From positions 1 through 64,000 of the forward strand of contig CADAZU010000011.1 in NCBI GenBank assembly GCA_902792535.1: a stretch of DNA of 64,000 bases. Direction: 5' to 3'. Source of the DNA: an uncultured Bacteroidales bacterium (GTDB taxonomy: Bacteria; Bacteroidota; Bacteroidia; Bacteroidales; Paludibacteraceae). This document shows, in pieces, positions 1-7,752 of this stretch (positions are counted from its first letter, which is position 1; each line of letters begins with the position of its first letter). The notes under the pieces were generated by a model. The model was not told the DNA's origin and made no database searches. It saw nothing but the letters and a program-made list of their open reading frames with translations. The position numbers and the translations under genes are program-made.

Positions 1-618
1 CGCGCAGGCGGAGAAAATATCCGTCTGCTGGTCGAAGATACCGACCATGGTCTCTTTGGCGTGGTAGAGCACGTCCAGATCGTTGGTGTCGAACTCGGCG
101 ATTCCGGCGCAAGGAGGGCAGGTGTGTCCGAGATCAATGATCACCGCTTCTCCGCTGGCGTCGTTCAGCACGATGTTGGCGGGAGTGATGTCATTGTGGC
201 ACAACGGTGTCGCCTGCGAATGCATGTATTGCAGTCCGGTCAGGATCGCGCGGAAGATACCGAGTGCTTCCTCTTCGCCCATTATGCCGCCGCGAGCGAT
301 ACGGTCTGCCAGAACGGAACCGGAGAAATAATTGGTCACGTAGTATTGGTACGCGCCGCTCTCTTTCTCGATCGACCCGTCCGCAACGTGGCTCACAATA
401 TTGCGATGGTTCAGCTGGCGGCAGTATTCAATCTCGCGTACCGTCTTCGTGCCCTCGTTCATCAGCTTCGAGGGCAGGTTATTCAGTATGAATAGTTTGA
501 GAAAGAAAGGCGTGTTATCGCCATCCACTACACGGTAAGTCTCCGTGTAGCGGTTGGCTTTAATCAGGTTTTGGACGGTATAACCGCCTATTCTTTCGCC
601 TTGTGATAATTCTGCCAT
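1..618 (-). CDS. Ser/Thr protein kinase-like protein, C-terminus beyond window
   Basis: This is the N-terminal 206 residues of a Hanks-type (eukaryotic-like) protein kinase; the gene runs off the left edge. I translated it from the ATG at 618. Visible parts are a degenerate nucleotide loop near residues 10-30, a candidate ATP-binding lysine in FFLKLF (K41), a helix-C glutamate in REIEYC, the catalytic loop HNDITPANIVL (H141, D143, N148) and IDLGHT as the DFG equivalent (D162). FDQQTDIFSACA near 196-206 matches subdomain IX, where the family has a D in the qsDiFSlG motif. HND replaces the usual HRD, so it is a non-RD kinase. It starts 9 bases after the upstream YbjN-like gene and is probably co-transcribed with it. 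What follows the kinase domain cannot be seen. Confidence 0.8.
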   Translation of the reverse strand, partial: MAELSQGERIGGYTVQNLIKANRYTETYRVVDGDNTPFFLKLFILNNLPSKLMNEGTKTVREIEYCRQLNHRNIVSHVADGSIEKESGAYQYYVTNYFSGSVLADRIARGGIMGEEEALGIFRAILTGLQYMHSQATPLCHNDITPANIVLNDASGEAVIIDLGHTCPPCAGIAEFDTNDLDVLYHAKETMVGIFDQQTDIFSACA

Positions 619-627
619 CGGGTCTAA

Positions 628-999
628 TTAGTTAAAAATCTCTTTTGCGGTGTCCTCGTAAGCCGAGATCAGGATGCGGCAGCAGCGCTCGAAGAAATCG
701 CCAACCTCCGGAGTCGAGTCAACAAACATCTCGATCGACAGCCACAGACGGTCTTTAACCAGATATGCTTTGACTACTTTGTAGTCACGGGTGATGGTGT
801 TGCATGCCTCCAATACCTTCACGCGGTTGTCCTCCAACTCGTAGATATTCGGCATAATGAGACGGAAATAGGTCTCGTCCTCGTCCGGCGTGAAATAGAT
901 ATGCTTTCCGTTGTAGCGGAAATGTACATCTCCGTCGGAATCGGTCTCGTGTTTGTAACCCTCGTTGTACAACCATGCGTTAATCAAATCTGCTTTCAT
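628..999 (-). CDS. YbjN-like / secretion-chaperone-fold small protein
   Basis: This is a 123-residue soluble acidic protein with no signal peptide. The pattern (short N-terminal helix, VHFRYNGKHIYF strand pair, a central FRLIMPN strand, VVKAYLVKDRLWLSIEMFVD strands, C-terminal helix) fits the YbjN/type III chaperone-like fold. I assign this by pattern only. It lies 40 bases after pepP and 9 bases before the kinase gene, on the same strand, so the three probably form one transcript. In other bacteria such folds often act as small binding partners, so an adaptor role for the kinase is an inference. It could equally be an unrelated alpha/beta protein. Confidence 0.55.
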   Translation of the reverse strand: MKADLINAWLYNEGYKHETDSDGDVHFRYNGKHIYFTPDEDETYFRLIMPNIYELEDNRVKVLEACNTITRDYKVVKAYLVKDRLWLSIEMFVDSTPEVGDFFERCCRILISAYEDTAKEIFN

Positions 1000-1039
1000 A
1001 ATGGTAAAATTTTAAATTGTTAATAATTATAGTGAGCGA

Positions 1040-2899
1040 TTAAATCTCTATTGCTTGACATTTATAGGCGAGGTACGACCGCTCTTCATCGTTCAGCAGC
1101 GGCGACACCTCTTTATATACGCGCACGTGATACGCGTTGAGCCAGTCGATCTCGTCCTCTGTCATCAGACTCATCTCGATCAGACTTGTGTCGTAGAAAC
1201 AGAGTGTCAGCGTCTCGAACGCCAGCCATTCGTCCTCCGTCGTAGTCGCTTTGGTCTGTTTGGCGGGAATGACGGTGATCAGGTTCTCCGTCCGGATTCC
1301 CCATTTGTCTGTGCGGTAAATGCCCGGTTCGTCGGAGATGATATGTCCGATCTCCAGCGGAGTGGGGTTATTGTCTGTGCGCACGTTCTGCGGTCCTTCG
1401 TGGCAGCAAAGGAAATGTCCCACGCCGTGACCTGTTCCGTGACCGAAAGTGATACCGGCTTCCCACATGTATTGCTTTGCCAGCGCGTCCAATTGGTTGC
1501 CGCGTGTGCCTCTCGGGAAGCGTGCACGCGAGAGTGCGATATGCCCTTTCAGCACGTACGTGTAATCCAATTTGGCTTGCTGCGGAATACGTCCGCCAAG
1601 CCAAACGGTACGCGTTATATCCGTTGTGCCGTCCAGATATTGACCGCCGGAATCCAGCAGCAGCATGCCTTCCGGCTTCACCTCTGCGCAATTCTCTTTC
1701 GTCGCGGAGTAATGAACGATCGCGCCGTTGCCTTGATAACCTGCAATCGTGCCGAACGACTCTTCCACGAAGTTCTCACCCATCGCGCGGAACTCATGCA
1801 ACTTCTCCATCAAATCCCACTCGGTCAATTTTGAATTTTGAATTTTGAATATTGAATTTCCAAACGCCTCCTCTTCCAGCCATTTGAAGAACCGTGTCAG
1901 GGCTGCTCCGTCCTGCCGCATGGCTTTCCGTTCACCCTCCAACTCCACCGCATTCTTCTTCGCTTTGTCAATAAGAATCGGCGATTTGATATTCTCCGCC
2001 TTGGTCCTTGGTCCTTGGTCACTTGGTACTTGATCTATCGCCTCGTATAACGCTTCGTTCACGCGTGCCCCGTCGTAGAACACAACGCCTTCCAGCCCGT
2101 GGATATATTCGAAGATCGCTTCGTACGGCTTTATGTCTATATTGTTGAACTCCAGATAGTTGCGAGCCGGAGTATCCACTTTGTCCTCATCGACAAACAG
2201 CGTGCATTTGTCTCCCTCCAAAACGCAATAACTGATCACAACGGGATTGTATTCGACATCATTTCCGCGGATGTTCAGCAGCCATGCAATCTCGTCCAAC
2301 GCGCTGATAATGAGCGCATATTTTGTTCCCTCCCTACGGGGGAGGGCTAGGGAGAGGCTTTTTCTCATCCTCTCCAGCTTGCTCTCTACTGTCTCGCCGG
2401 CATACTCCGCGGCGTACGGATAGAGTTTGTCTTGCGGGATTGCCGGACGACCTTCCGTCCAGATCGGTTTGATTAGGTCTATGCTCTTCACGCTGAAAGC
2501 CGAAAGCTCCTTTCTCAGCTCCGCAAAAGCATCCACGCTCCACATCTCCGGATTCACACCAACTACGACCTCTGAGGTCTGACGGCTGAATTCCCCTTTT
2601 ATCCACTCTGTTATGCTCGGGCAGTCCACGTCGCTCTCGCGCATCAACTCGATTCCGCTGTCTTTGAGCTCGATTCCTGCCTGCAGGTAATAGCGGCTGT
2701 CGGTCCACAGCAGCGCGCGATCCATCGTCACAACTACTGTTCCGGACTCGCCGTTGAAGCCCGAAATCCATTGCATCTCAAACCAATGTGATGCCATATA
2801 CTCGCTTGCGTGCGGGTCATTTCCCGGCACGATATACGCGCTTATTCTTTCTCTCCGCATCTCCTCGCGTAGCGCAGCTATTCTCTCTCGTACATTCAT
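1040..2899 (-). CDS. pepP: Xaa-Pro aminopeptidase (M24B), aminopeptidase P
   Basis: This cytosolic dimetal peptidase removes an N-terminal residue ahead of proline. It has the long three-domain layout: two creatinase-like N-terminal domains, a pita-bread M24 domain and a C-terminal M24_C extension. Metal and catalytic residues are visible in LLLDSGGQYLDGTTDITR (two Asp), HGTGHGVGH (His), SDEPGIY (Glu) and RTENLITV (Glu). I start it at the ATG at 2899 (MNVRERIAALREEM) and not at an upstream TTG at 2908, giving 619 residues. Oddly, three low-complexity repeat segments are carried in frame at 1826-1862, 1999-2035 and 2328-2358. All lie between conserved blocks, so the catalytic core is intact. 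It has its own promoter at 2999-3030. Confidence 0.93.
   Translation of the reverse strand: MNVRERIAALREEMRRERISAYIVPGNDPHASEYMASHWFEMQWISGFNGESGTVVVTMDRALLWTDSRYYLQAGIELKDSGIELMRESDVDCPSITEWIKGEFSRQTSEVVVGVNPEMWSVDAFAELRKELSAFSVKSIDLIKPIWTEGRPAIPQDKLYPYAAEYAGETVESKLERMRKSLSLALPRREGTKYALIISALDEIAWLLNIRGNDVEYNPVVISYCVLEGDKCTLFVDEDKVDTPARNYLEFNNIDIKPYEAIFEYIHGLEGVVFYDGARVNEALYEAIDQVPSDQGPRTKAENIKSPILIDKAKKNAVELEGERKAMRQDGAALTRFFKWLEEEAFGNSIFKIQNSKLTEWDLMEKLHEFRAMGENFVEESFGTIAGYQGNGAIVHYSATKENCAEVKPEGMLLLDSGGQYLDGTTDITRTVWLGGRIPQQAKLDYTYVLKGHIALSRARFPRGTRGNQLDALAKQYMWEAGITFGHGTGHGVGHFLCCHEGPQNVRTDNNPTPLEIGHIISDEPGIYRTDKWGIRTENLITVIPAKQTKATTTEDEWLAFETLTLCFYDTSLIEMSLMTEDEIDWLNAYHVRVYKEVSPLLNDEERSYLAYKCQAIEI
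1826..1862 (-). repeat. In-frame AT-rich repeat inside pepP
   Basis: A run of the unit ttgaatt/ttgaata sits in the pepP reading frame and encodes about FKIQNSKL. The same family occurs between genes elsewhere in the window, for example the gaattgagaattgag runs at 5822-5863 and 50963-51029. The flanking protein is normal M24 sequence, so the segment looks inserted and tolerated. Confidence 0.7.
1999..2035 (-). repeat. In-frame ccttggt repeat inside pepP
   Basis: Units of ccttggt followed by cacttggtactt are read in frame as roughly VPSDQGPRTKA. The complementary sequence family (accaagggac, aagtaccaag) appears between genes at 48661-48694, 60108-60144 and 61336-61365, and inside the TonB receptor at 55110-55142. 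Confidence 0.65.
2328..2358 (-). repeat. In-frame GC-rich palindromic repeat inside pepP
   Basis: The stretch ccctccctacgggggagg plus gctagggagagg encodes SLSLALPRREG in frame. It belongs to a palindromic cccTCC/GGAggg family also seen at 21014-21053 (inside the S41 protease), 21106-21133 and 57636-57663. Similar sequences are common between genes in Bacteroidetes. Confidence 0.65.
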
Positions 2900-2904
2900 A
2901 AATT

Positions 2905-2982
2905 CCAATATCGTATATATTTACAAATTCCTATATCGTATATTTACAAATTCCTATATCGTATATTTACAAATTCCTATTA
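2905..2982. repeat. 23-bp tandem repeat in the pepP leader
   Basis: About three copies of a 23-base unit (core tacaaattcctatatcgta) start at 2922, 2945 and 2968. They fill nearly all of the 5-prime leader between the pepP promoter and its start codon. The rest of the 2909-3407 intergenic region holds the pepP promoter, pyrimidine-rich ctccccctcctttt repeats at 3060-3115, the conserved element with a small ORF, and the promoter of the next gene. Confidence 0.8.
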
Positions 2983-2998
2983 ATTCCCATTTTGGCTG

Positions 2999-3030
2999 CA
3001 AATTTACTACTTTTTTTTGATATATGCAAG
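2999..3030 (-). promoter_or_regulatory. Bacteroidetes-type promoter of pepP
   Basis: On the minus strand TTGCATATATC (3029-3019) is the -33 region and TAAATTTG (3006-2999) the -7 box. The predicted start of transcription is near 2992, giving a leader of about 93 bases made mostly of 23-bp repeats. Confidence 0.75.
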
Positions 3031-3089
3031 AATTCCGTAAAATTTTCTCAAATTTTTAATCTCCCCCTCCTTTTGTCTCTTCCTTTCTT

Positions 3090-3140
3090 TTAATCTCCCC
3101 CTCCTTTCGTCTCATCCTTTCCGTCTTTTTTGCTCTCCAT
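3090..3140 (-). CDS. Putative 16-residue small ORF after conserved element copy 1
   Basis: Right after the conserved element, on the minus strand, an ATG opens a 16-codon ORF (MESKKDGKDETKGGGD). The second element copy leads into a different small ORF that begins MKAKK at the same distance from the element. The shared ATG and following AGCAAAAAA are the only reason to list it. There is no direct evidence that it is translated, and its second half is repeat-derived. Confidence 0.3.
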   Translation of the reverse strand: MESKKDGKDETKGGGD

Positions 3141-3243
3141 TTCACCCCTAAATAAGGGCCGCGTAAGGGTACTTTCGTGGTTGTCCTAGACTTTGTTCTA
3201 CAAACATACGACGCAATAAGCACATTTTCAGTAACTTATGCGC
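3129..3243 (-). other. 115-bp conserved element, copy 1
   Basis: This aligns without gaps to 36026-36140; I count about 87 of 115 identical positions by hand. The best conserved blocks are AATAAGGG, GGTACTTTC, CTAGACTTTGT and CACATTTTCA. Read on the minus strand, it contains a short hairpin (CCCTTATTTAGGGG) just before an ATG. It is not part of any large ORF. It may be an RNA leader, a small-ORF cassette or the remnant of a mobile element. Confidence 0.65.
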
Positions 3244-3351
3244 ATATTCTCAATGCCGGAAAATGCACGATTTTTGAGCTGAAAACACCAAAATATCGCA
3301 AAAAAAATCTCTCAAAAAACTTGCAGAAAAAAGATTTTTCTTCATATGCTC

Positions 3352-3382
3352 TTGCATATATGCAAAAAAAGTAGTAACTTTG
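3352..3382 (+). promoter_or_regulatory. Promoter of the GH3-HAD-acyltransferase-exporter operon
   Basis: TTGCATATATG at 3352 and TAACTTTG at 3375-3382 match the pattern seen ahead of most transcription units in this window. The predicted start of transcription lies about 20 bases before the ATG at 3408. Confidence 0.8.
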
Positions 3383-3407
3383 CAGCCGAATTGTACATTG
3401 CACTATT

Positions 3408-5273
3408 ATGGCTGAAGAAAAACCAAACTCAGATAAGAAAAAACCATATCTCGATAATAACGGCAAAGCTTTACCGTATCCTTGGATCATCAATACAATG
3501 CTGTGTATCGTGGGAGGCATGCAGACCATTCGTTTGCGGTTCTGGAGCCGGCGTCCGCGGCATGCGGCGGAGAAAACGCTGCGCGATATTCTGATGATCA
3601 GCAAAGATACCGTTTATGGCAAAGAACACCATTTCGACCGGATACTGACCGCCACCAACGCGGAAGATTTGTTCCGGCTGTACCGTCTGTACGTGCCGGT
3701 GAATGACAGTTTTGAGAGCTTGCGCCCTTACGTAGAGCGGCATAAGAACGGCGAGGAGAATGTGTTATTTCCCGGTAAACCGGATATGTATGCCACTACT
3801 TCGGGGACTACTTCTGCCCCCAAATGGATCCCGATGACCCATAAATACCTGAAGGACGTTTACGGCAGGATGAGCCATATATGGACATGGAATTTCGTCA
3901 AACACCGCAACCGTATTTTCGGCGGACATATCTTCACGACGGTCGGCAAAGAGTGCGAAGGCTACGCGCCGGATGGCACTTTGTACGGGGCTGTGAGTGG
4001 TGTGTTGGTTCGCGATATTCCGCCGATCATCAAGCAACATTACACGGCTCCTGCGTCGGTCATGGCGATCCCGGATTACGGCACGCGCAACTACGTACTG
4101 ATGCGTTTGGCGTTGCAATACCGCGATGTGACGCTGTGGGCGACGGCGAATCCTTCGACCATTTTGGAGTTGCTGCGTGCGCTGAACGAGAACACGGAGC
4201 AGATGATCAACGACATTGAGAAAGGCACGATCAACGAAGATGTGGATATCCCTTACGAGATCCGTTCGGAGTTGGACGCGTATGTTTCTCCGAAACCCGA
4301 ACGGGCTGCGGAGTTGCGGCAGATCTTGGCGGAGAAGGGACACTTGTATCCGAAAGATTTCTGGCCGTGGCTACAGTATCTGAGCACTTGGAAATGCGGC
4401 AATACCAAGATTTACATGGACAAATACATGGACCAGTTCAATTGGGACAAGACGTTCTACCAGGAGTTGGGATATATCGCCACGGAATGCCGTTTCGGTT
4501 TCTCGCTGGACGATACGAACGAGAGTGTGTTGTTCCCGCAATTCCATTATTATGAGTTTGTGGAGGAGAGCGAGCTGGACAGCCCGCGCAAACATTTCCT
4601 GCAGATCGACGAGTTGGAGGTCGGCAAGCGTTACTGCGCGTACGTGACGACCTACGCGGGCTTGTACCGGTATAACATGAACGACCTGGTGGAAGTTGGC
4701 GGCAAGTACTACAACACGCCGACCGTTCACATGGTGTCCAAAGTGAACGGAATCGTGTCGCTAACGGGTGAGAAATTATATGAGCCGCAATTCATGGACG
4801 CGGTACACCAAGCGGAGAAAGAGACGAAGATCAAGACCAAGTTCTTTGTCGGATTTGCAGACGTGGAGGAGTCCAAATACCATTTCTATTACGAGTTTGA
4901 GGACGAGAAGATCTCGCAGGAGCAAGCGGAGGAATTTACCAAAGTGGTGGACGAGAAACTGCAGCAGATCAATATCGAGTACGAGTCCAAGCGTCAGTCG
5001 TTCCGTCTGCATGCCCCGGAGACACATGTACTCCTTTCTAACGCGTACGCGCGATTTAAGGCGGCGTGTCTGAAGGACGGATTCAGGGATGGACAGTTCA
5101 AATTTAACCTGCTGATGCAGGACGAGAAACGCCGTAGCCGATTCAACCTGCTGTTGCGGATAGAAAGCGGTTTCGAGCGTTTCAGCGAAGGTGTAATCAA
5201 TAGTGCAGAGAAGATTGATGAAAGAAGAAAACAACGTGCTAAACGGCGTCAAAACCGTCGTGGTGGATCTTGA
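3408..5273 (+). CDS. GH3-family acyl-adenylating enzyme
   Basis: The GH3 auxin-responsive family activates a carboxylic acid as an acyl-adenylate and, in the studied plant members, couples it to an amino acid. This 621-residue cytosolic protein carries the ATP-binding motif ATTSGTTSAPKWIP (TSGTT at 131-135, Lys139). It also has the later family signatures YAGLYRYNMNDLVE and SLTGEKLYE, and ends in a basic tail rich in Arg and Lys. The ATG at 3408 follows its own promoter. Its 3-prime end overlaps the HAD gene by 56 bases, so the two are probably coupled. Bacterial members are common in Bacteroidetes, but their substrates are largely unknown. The operon (HAD phosphatase, acyltransferase, exporter) suggests lipid or acyl-amide chemistry. 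The substrate cannot be read from the sequence. Confidence 0.85.
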   Translation: MAEEKPNSDKKKPYLDNNGKALPYPWIINTMLCIVGGMQTIRLRFWSRRPRHAAEKTLRDILMISKDTVYGKEHHFDRILTATNAEDLFRLYRLYVPVNDSFESLRPYVERHKNGEENVLFPGKPDMYATTSGTTSAPKWIPMTHKYLKDVYGRMSHIWTWNFVKHRNRIFGGHIFTTVGKECEGYAPDGTLYGAVSGVLVRDIPPIIKQHYTAPASVMAIPDYGTRNYVLMRLALQYRDVTLWATANPSTILELLRALNENTEQMINDIEKGTINEDVDIPYEIRSELDAYVSPKPERAAELRQILAEKGHLYPKDFWPWLQYLSTWKCGNTKIYMDKYMDQFNWDKTFYQELGYIATECRFGFSLDDTNESVLFPQFHYYEFVEESELDSPRKHFLQIDELEVGKRYCAYVTTYAGLYRYNMNDLVEVGGKYYNTPTVHMVSKVNGIVSLTGEKLYEPQFMDAVHQAEKETKIKTKFFVGFADVEESKYHFYYEFEDEKISQEQAEEFTKVVDEKLQQINIEYESKRQSFRLHAPETHVLLSNAYARFKAACLKDGFRDGQFKFNLLMQDEKRRSRFNLLLRIESGFERFSEGVINSAEKIDERRKQRAKRRQNRRGGS

Positions 5274-5835
5274 CGGGACGATCTATGACAAGACCGGTCT
5301 GGCGCAGCGTATAGTGGCGCGTCTTTGGTGGTGTCTGCCGTTGCTGGCAGCAGAGCGTTTTGCGCGAAGGAATGCGCATTATGTCCAATTCGCTTCAAAG
5401 GAGGAGTTTTTCGGCTTTTTCTTTGAGACGATGGCACGCGGTCATTGGTGGGGAGCCGGAATCGCCCGCGCATGGTATTTCGAGGTCTATCTGCCGACGA
5501 TGGTAGGTCTCATCCGGCGCTACCATCATCCGCGCAAAGAGGTGCTTGAACTTATTCGCGAGGCGAAGAAGAAAGGGCTGAAAGTGGCGATCTATTCCGA
5601 TTATGGCGCCGTGGTGGAGAAACTGGATGCATTAGGAATAGCTCCCGATATGTTTGACCTGCTGATCTCTGCGCCGGAGTTAGGTGCACTCAAACCCTCT
5701 GAGCCTTGTGCACGCAGGGTGTTGGAGATGATAGAGGCAACGCCGGAGACCACGCTGTTTATCGGCGACCGAGATGACAAAGACGGAGCAAGCGCACGAG
5801 CCGTCGGAGCAAGGTTTTTGAGAATTGAGAGTTAA
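5218..5835 (+). CDS. HAD-superfamily phosphatase
   Basis: This is a 205-residue cytosolic HAD hydrolase. Motif I is VDLDGTIYD (nucleophile and acid Asp), motif II is IYSDYG, the Lys is in GALKPSEP and motif III is FIGDRDDKDG. A cap of about 90 residues between motifs I and II is rich in Trp and Arg, unlike small-molecule HADs with a minimal cap. I start it at the ATG at 5218 and not at the GTG at 5203; both lie inside the end of the GH3 gene. Its place between an acyl-adenylating enzyme and a PlsC-like acyltransferase points to a phosphorylated lipid intermediate as substrate, which is an inference. Confidence 0.85.
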   Translation: MKEENNVLNGVKTVVVDLDGTIYDKTGLAQRIVARLWWCLPLLAAERFARRNAHYVQFASKEEFFGFFFETMARGHWWGAGIARAWYFEVYLPTMVGLIRRYHHPRKEVLELIREAKKKGLKVAIYSDYGAVVEKLDALGIAPDMFDLLISAPELGALKPSEPCARRVLEMIEATPETTLFIGDRDDKDGASARAVGARFLRIES

Positions 5836-5863
5836 GAATTGAGAATTGAGAATTGAGATTTGA
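5822..5863. repeat. gaattgaga junction repeat
   Basis: Four to five copies of the 9-base unit gaattgaga fill the gap between the HAD and acyltransferase genes, and run into the last codons of the HAD gene (IES stop). This is the intergenic form of the repeat found in frame inside pepP and trmN6. Confidence 0.8.
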
Positions 5864-5865
5864 AA

Positions 5866-6759
5866 ATGAATAAACGATATAAAGAGTTAGAAGTGACGGA
5901 AGGGACGTATGTGCCGCCGGTGCAAACGGATTTTCCCGAAGACGATCCATACGTGGGCTTGTATAAGCCGGTCTATGACCGCGATTTTCCTGCGGTGGAT
6001 GCGAACTATCCGTATTTCGATGAGTCCTTTGCTGCCCGGTGCCGGACTTTCTTCGGCTATAATGTGGTGTTGCGTGTTTTGGGTTGGATCTTGCGGATCA
6101 AATATGGTCTGCGATGGCAGATAGAGGGGGAGCAGACATGGCATCGGAGTTCGTGTCCGGTGCGGAAATGGCTGCGGCAGTTTGACCTCTCGCGAGGGGC
6201 TATCACCATCGCTAATCATTGTTACAGACATGATTGCGCTTCGGTGTTGACCACATTCCATGCTTCATCCCACACGCGCATTCCAATGTTCGCACCTAAT
6301 TTCCGGACGAAGGACCAGTTCTACCTGCGTATCGTAGGCGGAGTACCTATTCCTGACGCGGAAGCAGGGTTGAGCGCGATGAAAGCATTCAATGCCGCTT
6401 TTGACCAATACAACGAGAAGGGATATTGGTTTCATATCTTCCCCGAAGCCAAACGCTGGGATTGGTACAAGCCGCTGCGTCCTTTCCAGAAAGGCGCGTT
6501 CACGATGGCATACAAATACAACAAACCCATCCTTCCTTTTGCGGTGACTTATCGCCCGAGAACAGGTATTTACCGCCTTTTCGGACCGAAAAACGAGCCG
6601 CTGACCCAAGTTATAATCGGTAAGCCGATTTACCCCGATACGACGCAGCCTCGCGCAGCCGAAACAGAACGATTATTAAACGAAACACACCAAACAATAT
6701 GTCGTTTAGCAGGAATAAAACACAATACATGGCCGTCCTCGCCCTCATTGCTGCAATGA
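5866..6759 (+). CDS. PlsC-like 1-acylglycerol-phosphate acyltransferase family protein
   Basis: This 297-residue protein is of the lysophospholipid acyltransferase family. The catalytic block is NHCYRHD (HX4D), and FPEAKRWDW is the FPEG-type substrate motif. An unusual N-terminal region of about 55 residues, rich in Tyr, Asp and Pro, precedes a hydrophobic segment (VLRVLGWILRI). I start it at the ATG at 5866, not at a TTG at 5860. Its last 61 bases overlap the start of the transporter gene. The family moves acyl chains onto glycerol-phosphate or related lipids at the inner membrane. A second, different acyltransferase lies at 21553-22557, so this one may serve the specialised operon and not bulk phospholipid synthesis. 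Confidence 0.83.
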   Translation: MNKRYKELEVTEGTYVPPVQTDFPEDDPYVGLYKPVYDRDFPAVDANYPYFDESFAARCRTFFGYNVVLRVLGWILRIKYGLRWQIEGEQTWHRSSCPVRKWLRQFDLSRGAITIANHCYRHDCASVLTTFHASSHTRIPMFAPNFRTKDQFYLRIVGGVPIPDAEAGLSAMKAFNAAFDQYNEKGYWFHIFPEAKRWDWYKPLRPFQKGAFTMAYKYNKPILPFAVTYRPRTGIYRLFGPKNEPLTQVIIGKPIYPDTTQPRAAETERLLNETHQTICRLAGIKHNTWPSSPSLLQ

Positions 6760-7655
6760 TCATCTGGTCCGCCAGCGGGATTGCGATCAAACAAGCTATG
6801 ACCGTTTTTCCTCCGCTTACGATGATCATTCTGCGTTTCACTCCGGCTGTCTTTCTGATGCTTGTCATCGGTCTGATTTGTCGTAAGAGCGAGCTTTTCC
6901 GTTTGCAAAAAGTGGAATGGCACGACCTGCCGCTATTCGCGTTAGCGGGTTTCTGTCAGCCGTTCCTGTACTACCTCTTGGAGACCTTCAGTTACGACGC
7001 GCTCAACAGCCCTACGATCGCCGAAGCGCTGCTGTCCACCAGTCCGTTGCTGGCGCCTGTGTTCGCGGCTATTTTCCTGCGCGAACGAGTGACGAGAAAT
7101 AATATCATCGGAATAGTGATTTCCACCATTGGTATGTTTATGCTGGTGTTGGTCGGCAGCCGCAATTTCTCGATCGGCAGTTATTGGGGTGTGCTGCTGG
7201 CTTTTGCCGCTGTTTCGGCTGCCGTAGCGGACTCCGTTGTGATGCGCAAGATTCCGGCTCAATACAGCCCGCTTACCATTATTTTTTATGCACAAATGGT
7301 GAGTCTCTGTTTCTTCATTCCGCTGTGGCTCTGGCGCGAAGGACCGGGCGCGTTGACGGCGATCGAATGGCGCGCATTGGGAGATATATCCACTCCGCTG
7401 TCGATTGCTGTGATCAGCGTACGGTATCTGACCATTTTCTCCAGCGTGATTGCCTTCATTCTCTTTTGCTACGCCCTGCGGATTGTGGGCGTCTCGCAGG
7501 CGAATGCGTTCAATAATATCCGACCGGGATTTACGGCACTATGGATGCTGCTTTTCTTCGGCGAACAATTACCTTTTGGCAAGTGGATAGGGATGATTTT
7601 AATCATTTTAGGGCTTTTTGTGTGCCAAAAACAAGAAAAAGATAACAAATCTTAA
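6699..7655 (+). CDS. DMT-superfamily (EamA) transporter
   Basis: This is a 318-residue inner-membrane protein with about ten hydrophobic segments arranged as two EamA repeats. An example of the repeat signature is IIWSASGIAIKQAM near the N-terminus, with LTIFSSVIAFILFCYAL in the second half. EamA proteins are metabolite exporters with very varied cargo. The ATG at 6699 lies inside the acyltransferase gene, an overlap of 61 bases. It is the last gene of the operon that begins at 3408; a new promoter follows at 7662-7693. It could export the product of the GH3/HAD/acyltransferase genes, but this is only suggested by position. Confidence 0.85.
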   Translation: MSFSRNKTQYMAVLALIAAMIIWSASGIAIKQAMTVFPPLTMIILRFTPAVFLMLVIGLICRKSELFRLQKVEWHDLPLFALAGFCQPFLYYLLETFSYDALNSPTIAEALLSTSPLLAPVFAAIFLRERVTRNNIIGIVISTIGMFMLVLVGSRNFSIGSYWGVLLAFAAVSAAVADSVVMRKIPAQYSPLTIIFYAQMVSLCFFIPLWLWREGPGALTAIEWRALGDISTPLSIAVISVRYLTIFSSVIAFILFCYALRIVGVSQANAFNNIRPGFTALWMLLFFGEQLPFGKWIGMILIILGLFVCQKQEKDNKS

Positions 7656-7661
7656 TATTTA

Positions 7662-7693
7662 TTTGTATAAACGAAATTTATTTCGTACCTTTG
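7662..7693 (+). promoter_or_regulatory. Promoter of the steroid-reductase operon
   Basis: TTTG at 7662-7665 and TACCTTTG at 7686-7693 form a standard Bacteroidetes promoter 60 bases ahead of the ATG at 7753. It lacks the GCATAT extension seen at most other promoters here. An imperfect dyad (aacgaaatttatttcgt) overlaps the spacer and may be an operator. Confidence 0.65.
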
Positions 7694-7752
7694 TACGCTT
7701 TTTTGGCGTCAATGATGATAGCCTTTATTATGAACTATAACAAACGATACTT

